Assembly (NCBI GenBank): GCA_002408345.1
Contig: DHRX01000129.1
Location: 416 to 6,252 of the forward strand
DNA length: 5,837 nt
DNA from: Firmicutes bacterium UBA5301
GTDB lineage: Bacteria > Bacillota > UBA5301
Reading direction: 5' to 3'
Part shown: piece after piece, positions 1 to 4,632 of the stretch
Layout: each line of letters begins with the position of its first letter
Position numbering within the stretch: position 1 is the stretch's first letter
Notes under the pieces: model-generated
The model's database searches: none
What the model was told of the DNA's origin: nothing
Seen by the model: only the letters and a program-made list of their open reading frames with translations
Made by a program: the position numbers and the translations under genes

Positions 1-19
1 TAGTATTCTTATCAGCAGG

Positions 20-61
20 AGTTAAACCCCAGAAAACGAAGGATTTAAATGGTGTTTAACT
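20..61. repeat. 8-bp inverted repeat in the leader
   Basis: AGTTAAAC at 20-27 is the exact reverse complement of GTTTAACT at 54-61. After one mismatch (28/53) two further pairs are possible, leaving a loop of about 20 bases that contains the palindrome ATTTAAAT (43-50). There is no T-run after the second arm, so it does not look like an intrinsic terminator. It could be an operator or a weak RNA hairpin, or chance in AT-rich DNA. The right arm also contains the stop codon of the short open frame ending at 59. Confidence 0.3.
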
Positions 62-88
62 GCAAACACTAGTGCCGTCAATATCTGC

Positions 89-97
89 AAGGAGGGG
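89..97 (+). promoter_or_regulatory. Shine-Dalgarno site that sets the GTG start of the small protein
   Basis: AAGGAGGGG lies 7 bases before GTG 105. It supports that start over the in-frame GTG at 72, which has no such site and would translate straight through this one. Confidence 0.75.
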
Positions 98-104
98 CAA
101 TCTG

Positions 105-293
105 GTGTGGAAAGTCGTCTACATCGCTCACAGCAAAGCCATAGCTAAAAAAATAGAGCAGCAGTTAGCAAGGGCAGGCGTATTGGTAAAAATTAGACCT
201 TTTGGGAATGAAGCTATCTCACTACAATTCGAGGTATTAGTACCTGAATCTGAAATAGAGGAAGCCCAAGAGGTTTTAAATGCTTTGGTGTAG
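105..293 (+). CDS. Small conserved protein of DUF2007-like fold, function unknown
   Basis: This encodes a 62-residue soluble protein with no signal peptide or membrane segment. I chose GTG 105 because a strong ribosome site sits 7 bases ahead. The predicted layout is a strand (about residues 2-8), a long helix (10-24), two strands (26-33 and about 40-48) and a final helix (49-61). The ending VPESEIEEAQEVL closely resembles the Val-Pro-Glu/acidic-helix ending of DUF2007 proteins, a small ferredoxin-like fold sometimes called putative signal transducer. Similar short genes occur just upstream of accD in some Clostridia and, as I recall, some carry the unsupported label glutamate decarboxylase; at this size a PLP decarboxylase is impossible. 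The gap to accD is 30 bases, so co-transcription is likely. A regulatory or assembly role for the carboxylase is only a guess from position. The family call is moderate; that it is a real gene is likely. Confidence 0.7.
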   Translation: MWKVVYIAHSKAIAKKIEQQLARAGVLVKIRPFGNEAISLQFEVLVPESEIEEAQEVLNALV

Positions 294-310
294 GTTCATT
301 TAGGGAGGAA

Positions 311-317
311 AGGTGAT
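311..317 (+). promoter_or_regulatory. Shine-Dalgarno site for the TTG start of accD
   Basis: AGGTGAT, preceded by GGGAGGAA at 303-310, matches the 3' end of 16S rRNA and lies 6 bases before TTG 324. It supports a TTG start giving the N-terminus MPAFKDFF, which fits the AccD family. Confidence 0.65.
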
Positions 318-323
318 CTTTTT

Positions 324-1198
324 TTGCCAGCATTTAAGGATTTTTTCCGCAGTAAACCAAAATACGTTACTGTTCACCCTGGTTCCCGTGAAGAGAAACG
401 GGAGATCCCCGATGGCTTATGGGTCAAGTGTGAAGAGTGCGGTAATCTTCTTTTTAATAAAGAGTTAGAACGTAATATGATGGTTTGTCCTAAGTGTGGA
501 TACCATTACCGTATTTCCGCTTCTTTGCGGCTCAGTTTACTTTGTGATGAAGGGAGTTTTAGCGAATTTGCTGCTGATCTAGAAACCGCTGATCCCTTAG
601 GTTTTCCTGCTTATCCAGAGAAGATCCGTGCTTCCAAAGAAAAAACCGGTATTAGTGAAGCTGTAGTTTGTGGTGTAGGCGAGGTTCAGGGTTTACCGGT
701 AATTTTAGCGGTAATGGATTTTTCATTTATCGGCGGTAGTATGGGTAGTGTCGTTGGGGAAAAAGTTACCTTAGCGGTAGAGCGGGCTCTTGCTGAGAAA
801 AAACCGTTGGTGATTATCTCTACTTCTGGGGGCGCCCGGATGCAGGAAGGGATTCTTTCGCTAATGCAAATGGCCAAGACTAGCGCTGCCTTGGCTAAGT
901 TGGACGAGGCTGGGGTTTTATATATCTCCGTACTGGCGAACCCTTGCACAGCCGGTGTTATGGCCAGCTTTGCTTCTCTTAGGAGATATTATTATTGCTG
1001 AGCCCAAAGCCTTAGTAGCTTTCGCTGGACCCTAGAGTTATTGAACAGACTGTACGTGAAAAACTGCCGCCAGGTTCTCACCGATCGGAGTTTGTAATGG
1101 AGCATGGTTTTATCGATAAGATTGTTGATCGGCGGGAGTTAAAAGAAACGGTGGCTAAGCTAATCCGTTTTCATACTAACGACTTTAGCTGGAGGTGA
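324..1198 (+). CDS. accD: Acetyl-CoA carboxylase carboxyltransferase subunit beta, frame broken by two single-base insertions
   Basis: AccD pairs with AccA to form the carboxyltransferase that moves CO2 from carboxybiotin to acetyl-CoA, making malonyl-CoA for fatty acid synthesis in the cytoplasm. Residues 36-58 form the typical zinc finger (Cys36, Cys39, Cys55, Cys58). The crotonase-like core has GGSMGS at 137-142 and SGGARMQEG at 168-176. Read straight, the protein stops at 999-1001 after 225 residues. Skipping one base near 981 gives GDIIIAEPKALVAFAG from 982 to 1029, which runs into TAG 1033. Skipping one more base near 1030 gives PRVIEQTVREKLP and the rest of the family C-terminus, ending at TGA 1196-1198. 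The joined product is 290 residues, the length of the Bacillus subtilis protein. The unshifted 225-residue product lacks the conserved C-terminal end and would probably be inactive. Sequencing error, a recent pseudogene and +1 recoding are all possible. The gene assignment is certain; its present coding status is not. Confidence 0.93.
976..984 (+). other. First accD frameshift, at in-frame CTT-AGG
   Basis: The incoming frame reads TCT-CTT-AGG-AGA and ends at TGA 999. The AccD sequence resumes one base later as GGA-GAT-ATT (Gly-Asp-Ile). The surplus base can be placed anywhere from about 976 to 981, because TCT-TTA-GGA and TCT-CTT-GGA both encode Ser-Leu-Gly. Elsewhere in the window Leu-Gly is often written TTA-GGN, which points to the C at 978 as the likely insertion. 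Confidence 0.85.
1027..1036 (+). other. Second accD frameshift, at in-frame CCC-TAG
   Basis: The frame entered after the first shift reads GGA-CCC-TAG, a stop at 1033-1035. The conserved AccD string Gly-Pro-Arg-Val-Ile-Glu-Gln is recovered by reading GGA, skipping one C in the CCC run (1030-1032), and continuing CCT-AGA-GTT. The surplus base is therefore one C of the three. Confidence 0.85.
1191..1198 (+). promoter_or_regulatory. Shine-Dalgarno site that sets the GTG start of accA
   Basis: GGAGGTGA ends 8 bases before GTG 1207 and overlaps the last codons and stop of accD. An in-frame GTG at 1195 lies inside this site and would have no proper ribosome site of its own, so 1207 is preferred. 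The overlap suggests that ribosomes finishing accD help start accA, which would keep the two subunits balanced. Confidence 0.7.
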
Positions 1199-1206
1199 AG
1201 CGGCTC

Positions 1207-2193
1207 GTGGCTAATGGTAATTTAGACTTTGAACGACCTTTGGTAGAGTTGGAGTCTCGTATTGAGGAACTGCGCCGCTTTACTAAGGAAAAGGGTATTG
1301 ATTTAAGTGAAGAAATTGCCACTTTGGAGAAAAAAGCCTGTGAACTTCAGGGGGAAATTTATAGCGGCCTTACTTCCGGACAACGAGTACAGCTAGCCAG
1401 ACATCCCAAACGTCCCTTAGCTTTGGATTATATTAATCGGATATTTGATGATTTTATTGAGTTACATGGTGACCGCTTATACCGTGATGATCGGGCGATT
1501 GTTGGCGGAATAGGTTACCTCAACGGTATTCCAGTTACTATTGTAGCCGAGCAGAAGGGGCGGGATACCAAAGAAAATATTGCTCGTAATTTTGGTATGC
1601 CGCTACCTGAAGGGTACCGGAAAGCTTTACGTTTGATGAAGCAGGCCGAAAAGTTTGGCCGACCGGTAATTACTTTTATCGATACTCCAGGAGCATTCCC
1701 TGGGTTAGAAGCGGAAGAAAGAGGACAAGCCGAGGCGATTGCTGTAAACTTAATGTATATGAGCCGTTTGCGGGTACCGATTATTGTGGTTGTTATCGGT
1801 GAAGGGGGTAGCGGCGGAGCATTGGCGATAGGGGTAGGCGACCGTGTTTTAATGTTAGAGAATTCTATCTATTCGGTGATATCCCCTGAAGGTTGCGCCG
1901 CTATTCTCTGGCATGATGCTTCTTATGCCAAAGAGGCTGCAGCAGCTTTAAAGATTACAGCTCAAGACTTGTTGAAACTCAGGGTAATTGATGAGATCAT
2001 TCCAGAGCCGATCGGTGGTGCTCATCGAGATTATGATCAAGCTGCGGCCAATGTTAAAGAGGCGATATGCAATAATTTAGAGGAACTGTGTAAGTATAAT
2101 GCAGAGAACTTGGTTGAAGAAAGGTATGTTAAGTTCAGACAGATGGGCGCATACCGCAGAGTTGAGCCTGTCAAATCAGAGAGCGAGGGATAG
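1207..2193 (+). CDS. accA: Acetyl-CoA carboxylase carboxyltransferase subunit alpha
   Basis: This is the partner of AccD in the alpha2-beta2 carboxyltransferase that makes malonyl-CoA. From GTG 1207 it is 328 residues, close to the usual 315-325. The N-terminal 50 or so residues form the charged helical region typical of AccA (NLDFERPLVELESRIEEL). The core follows with ELHGDR at 85-90, KGRDTKENIARNFGMPLPEG, DTPGAFPG at 159-166 and GEGGSGGALAIG from 198. The last is the glycine-rich loop whose backbone helps hold the thioester or biotin oxygen in this fold. SVISPEGCAAILW follows, as in other AccA proteins. A start at 1195 would add four residues and overlap the accD stop as GTGA; family N-termini and the ribosome site favour 1207. 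The frame is intact, in contrast to accD directly ahead, so the cluster is not generally decayed. The accB and accC genes for the biotin half are not in the window. Confidence 0.96.
   Translation: MANGNLDFERPLVELESRIEELRRFTKEKGIDLSEEIATLEKKACELQGEIYSGLTSGQRVQLARHPKRPLALDYINRIFDDFIELHGDRLYRDDRAIVGGIGYLNGIPVTIVAEQKGRDTKENIARNFGMPLPEGYRKALRLMKQAEKFGRPVITFIDTPGAFPGLEAEERGQAEAIAVNLMYMSRLRVPIIVVVIGEGGSGGALAIGVGDRVLMLENSIYSVISPEGCAAILWHDASYAKEAAAALKITAQDLLKLRVIDEIIPEPIGGAHRDYDQAAANVKEAICNNLEELCKYNAENLVEERYVKFRQMGAYRRVEPVKSESEG
2185..2190 (+). promoter_or_regulatory. Ribosome site for the GTG start of pfkA
   Basis: GAGGGA at the end of accA lies 8 bases from GTG 2199 and only 5 from TTG 2196. The spacing favours GTG 2199, which gives the family-standard N-terminus MKRIAVLTSGGDAPGMN. 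Confidence 0.6.
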
Positions 2194-2198
2194 AGTTG

Positions 2199-3188
2199 GT
2201 GAAACGGATTGCGGTCTTAACCAGTGGGGGAGATGCACCTGGGATGAATGCAGCAATCCGGGCTATTGTTCGAATGGCCTCGTTTCATGATATTGAGGTC
2301 TTCGGCGTTCAGCACGGATTTGCTGGATTAATCCGTAATGATATGCAACAGTTAACCAGCAGATCTGTGGCCGATATCATTCAGCGTGGCGGTACTATAT
2401 TGAGGACCGCCCGGTCAGCAGAGTTTACTACAGAAGCAGGGCAGCTCAAGGCGATTGAAGCTTTACGGATAAATGGTATCGAAAGCCTTGTAGTTATTGG
2501 CGGTAACGGCTCTTTCCGAGGCGCAGTAGCCTTATTGGAACGGGGGATTAATGTTATCGGTATATCGGCGACAATCGATAATGATGTACCCCTAACGGAT
2601 TTTACCATCGGGTTCGATACAGCTGTTAATAATGTAGTTGAGGCTGTGAATAAGATTAGAGATACCGCTACCTCCCATGAACGGGTTTATGTTATTGAGG
2701 TGATGGGTCGAGATTCAGGGCATATTGCTTTAGCTGCTGGTCTTGCTGGCGGCGCGGAATCGATCCTAATTCCAGAGGAAGATTACAGTCTAACCGAACT
2801 ATGTCAAAAGGTAATAAGAGGGTATCAAAAGGGTAAAGCCCACAGTATTATTATGGTTGCCGAAGGGTATCACCCCCCGGGGGTTGATAAAGTTGAAAGC
2901 CCTGGTATTTATGTGGGCAACTTTATTCGGGAAAAAACCGGATTTGAGACCCGGATAACCATTTTAGGACATATTCAAAGAGGCGGAACCCCTACTGTAA
3001 TTGATCGGGTGTTAGCGAGTAAGTTTGGGGCTAAAGCGGTAGAATTGTTAGTAGATAATCAAGGGGGTAAAATGGCGGCGATCCAAGGAAATCAGGTTGT
3101 CGCCGTTCCTTTTACCGACGTATTTCGAAATCAGAAGGAGATCGATCGGGAAGCTTTTCGGTTAGCAGAGATTCTTTCTCACCCCTAA
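2199..3188 (+). CDS. pfkA: 6-phosphofructokinase (ATP type, PfkA family)
   Basis: PfkA phosphorylates fructose 6-phosphate to fructose 1,6-bisphosphate in glycolysis. The product is 329 residues against about 320 in E. coli and Bacillus. It aligns with the E. coli enzyme without gaps through about residue 222. Visible are the ATP loop TSGGDAPG (8-15), Arg72, catalytic TIDND with Asp127, Arg162, MGR at 169-171, Glu222, and GHIQRGG with His258 and Arg261. Gly104, not Asp, points to ATP rather than pyrophosphate as donor. The effector-site residues Arg21, Arg25, Arg154, Glu187, Lys211 and Lys213 are kept, but position 54, Arg in E. coli, is Ser here (Arg is at 55). Two further oddities are Asn103 in place of the usual Mg-binding Asp in GGDGS, and about nine extra residues just after Glu222. 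An alternative TTG start at 2196 adds one residue. Only 5 bases separate it from accA, so the two are surely co-transcribed. Confidence 0.95.
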   Translation: MKRIAVLTSGGDAPGMNAAIRAIVRMASFHDIEVFGVQHGFAGLIRNDMQQLTSRSVADIIQRGGTILRTARSAEFTTEAGQLKAIEALRINGIESLVVIGGNGSFRGAVALLERGINVIGISATIDNDVPLTDFTIGFDTAVNNVVEAVNKIRDTATSHERVYVIEVMGRDSGHIALAAGLAGGAESILIPEEDYSLTELCQKVIRGYQKGKAHSIIMVAEGYHPPGVDKVESPGIYVGNFIREKTGFETRITILGHIQRGGTPTVIDRVLASKFGAKAVELLVDNQGGKMAAIQGNQVVAVPFTDVFRNQKEIDREAFRLAEILSHP

Positions 3189-3194
3189 GGAGGG
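3187..3194 (+). promoter_or_regulatory. Shine-Dalgarno site for pyk overlapping the pfkA stop
   Basis: AAGGAGGG begins inside the TAA of pfkA (3186-3188) and lies 7 bases before ATG 3202. It is a strong site that suggests coupled translation of the two glycolytic enzymes. Confidence 0.8.
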
Positions 3195-3201
3195 CTGACC
3201 A

Positions 3202-4608
3202 ATGTGGAGAAAAAAAACTAAGATTGTAGCGACGTTAGGTCCTAGTACCGATGGGAAAATACTTGATATGGTTAAAGCCGGTTTAAATGTAGTCAGGGTT
3301 AATTTTTCTCATGCCGATTATGGAGAAGTGCAAGGCCGGTTAGATGAGGTAGCCAGGGTAGCTCAAGAGTTGGATGTGTTTATTGGTAAGATTGCCGATA
3401 TCCAAGGCCCTAAGATTCGAACCGGAACGGTTCCTCCAGGCGTGCGGTTGAGGGAAGGGGAGGAATTTACCCTAACTACGGTTCCTTTTGCTGGTTCTGA
3501 CAAAAAAGTTCATGTCGGTTACCCTTATCTCACTAGAGATCTCAAACCTGGGAATACCATATATTTAGATGATGCTAATTTAGAGTTAGAAGTTGAAGAG
3601 GTTTTAGCAGATGCTGTCCGTTGTCGGGTAGTTGTTGGCGGGGAATTGGTTTCTCATAAAGGGGTTAGTTTACCTGGGATTAAGGTGGAACTACCGGCGG
3701 TAACTACAAAAGATAGACGAGATATTCGGTTTGCAGTAGAACATGGATTTGATTTTATAGCGGCTTCTTTTGTCCGCCATGCCACCCATATACGGGAGAT
3801 CCGCAAAATTATTAGTGAAGCCGGCGGTGACCAGTTAATTATCGCTAAGGTCGAAAACGAGGAAGGTTTAGCTAACCTAGAAGAAATTATTAAAGAAGCA
3901 GATGCGGTTATGATTGCCCGAGGCGACTTAGGGGTTAGTTTACCGCCTTATGAGGTTCCCCTGGTTCAGAAGAGAATGATCCAACAAAGTAATATCCTGG
4001 GTAAACCGGTGATCACAGCTACCCAGATGTTGGATTCTATGCGCCATTCACCACGGCCGACCCGAGCTGAAGTTACGGATGTGGCTAATGCTATTCTTGA
4101 CGGTACCGATGCGGTAATGTTATCTGGGGAAACTGCTGTCGGTGAGTATCCGGTACAGTCGATTAAGATGATGTCTCAGATTGCTATTTATACCGAACAG
4201 ACTATTGATTATAGTCAAGCGTTGCGAACTAAAGAGATGGTCTCCTTATCGATCGCCGATGCGATTAGCCATGCTACTTGTCAGACGGCTCAGGATTTGA
4301 ACGCCAAGGCGATTATCACTTCTACCCAATCAGGGATAACAGCACGGTTGGTAGCTCGTTATCGACCAAAACCGCCGATTGTAGCGACTACCCCTGACCC
4401 GAAAGTGGCCAGGCGACTGACGTTAAGCCGCGGGGTTTACCCGATTGTAGTTACTGCAACTAATGATATTGATTCGATGATAGCAGTAACTATGGATGCT
4501 GCTGTCGAAAAAGGATTTGTTCAAGCTGGGGATTTGACGGTAATGACCGCAGGTTTACGGCCAGGTATTGCCGGTAGCACGAACTTAATGAAAGTCCATA
4601 TTATCTAG
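3202..4608 (+). CDS. pyk: Pyruvate kinase, short form without extra C-terminal domain
   Basis: Pyruvate kinase converts phosphoenolpyruvate and ADP to pyruvate and ATP, the last step of glycolysis. It has 468 residues, like E. coli PykF (470). It lacks the added PEP-utiliser-like C-terminal domain that brings the enzyme of Bacillus and many relatives to about 585. Key residues are present: Arg32, Asn34, Ser36 and His37 in VVRVNFSH, Asp66, the catalytic Lys216 with the metal ligand Glu218 in AKVENEEG, Asp242 in ARGDLG, and Thr274 in ATQM. MLSGETAVGEYP follows, then the C-terminal allosteric domain from about residue 340. In DIQGPKIRTG (66-75) Lys71 sits where potassium-dependent enzymes have Glu (rabbit Glu117), with Ile67 and Gln68 beside it. 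This combination is typical of the potassium-independent group. ATG 3202 has a strong ribosome site. It lies 13 bases after pfkA and is probably expressed with it. Confidence 0.97.
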   Translation: MWRKKTKIVATLGPSTDGKILDMVKAGLNVVRVNFSHADYGEVQGRLDEVARVAQELDVFIGKIADIQGPKIRTGTVPPGVRLREGEEFTLTTVPFAGSDKKVHVGYPYLTRDLKPGNTIYLDDANLELEVEEVLADAVRCRVVVGGELVSHKGVSLPGIKVELPAVTTKDRRDIRFAVEHGFDFIAASFVRHATHIREIRKIISEAGGDQLIIAKVENEEGLANLEEIIKEADAVMIARGDLGVSLPPYEVPLVQKRMIQQSNILGKPVITATQMLDSMRHSPRPTRAEVTDVANAILDGTDAVMLSGETAVGEYPVQSIKMMSQIAIYTEQTIDYSQALRTKEMVSLSIADAISHATCQTAQDLNAKAIITSTQSGITARLVARYRPKPPIVATTPDPKVARRLTLSRGVYPIVVTATNDIDSMIAVTMDAAVEKGFVQAGDLTVMTAGLRPGIAGSTNLMKVHII

Positions 4609-4620
4609 GGCAGTTGGAAA

Positions 4621-4627
4621 AGAGGAA
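4621..4627 (+). promoter_or_regulatory. Ribosome site for the aminotransferase gene
   Basis: AGAGGAA lies 5 bases before ATG 4633. It is weaker than the sites of the upstream genes but adequate. No terminator hairpin is visible in the 24 bases between pyk and this gene. Confidence 0.5.
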
Positions 4628-4632
4628 TAACT

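Larger units (their letters stand above)
1..104 (+). other. Leader region upstream of the operon, possible tail of an upstream gene
   Basis: This stretch holds no gene that I recognise. One forward frame is open from position 3 to a TAA at 57-59 (18 codons). It could be the C-terminal tail of an upstream gene that began before the window, but the residues match nothing I can name. In related Clostridia the gene ahead of this cluster is often dnaE; that is background knowledge and is not shown here. I see no convincing -35/-10 promoter pair. Whether transcription starts here or reads through from upstream cannot be decided from the sequence. Confidence 0.3.

Noticed and set aside
72..104. Extension of the small protein to the upstream GTG at 72
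   Set aside because: It has no ribosome site, and the strong site at 89-97 would lie inside the coding sequence. The extra residues do not look like part of the fold.
686..949. Minus-strand reading frame inside accD
   Set aside because: It is the antisense of a clearly recognised conserved gene, with no ribosome site and no recognisable protein.
981..1033. Internal re-start after AGGAGA at 981-986 as an alternative to frameshifting
   Set aside because: Possible starts after it (ATT codons, or TTG 995) lead to a stop within about 15 codons in their frames, so no C-terminal AccD fragment would be made this way.
2099..2290. Plus-strand reading frame across the accA-pfkA junction
   Set aside because: It lies out of frame over the end of accA and the start of pfkA, both firmly identified; the product has no family features.
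2381..2608. Minus-strand reading frame inside pfkA
   Set aside because: It is a shadow of the conserved pfkA coding sequence.
2874..2883. CCCCCGGGGG palindrome in pfkA
   Set aside because: It encodes Pro-Pro-Gly in frame and has no loop to form a hairpin; probably codon coincidence.
3661..3944. Repeated 14-base string GGGGTTAGTTTACC within pyk (3661 and 3931)
   Set aside because: Both copies encode Gly-Val-Ser-Leu-Pro in normal pyruvate kinase contexts, so this is coincidental codon reuse.
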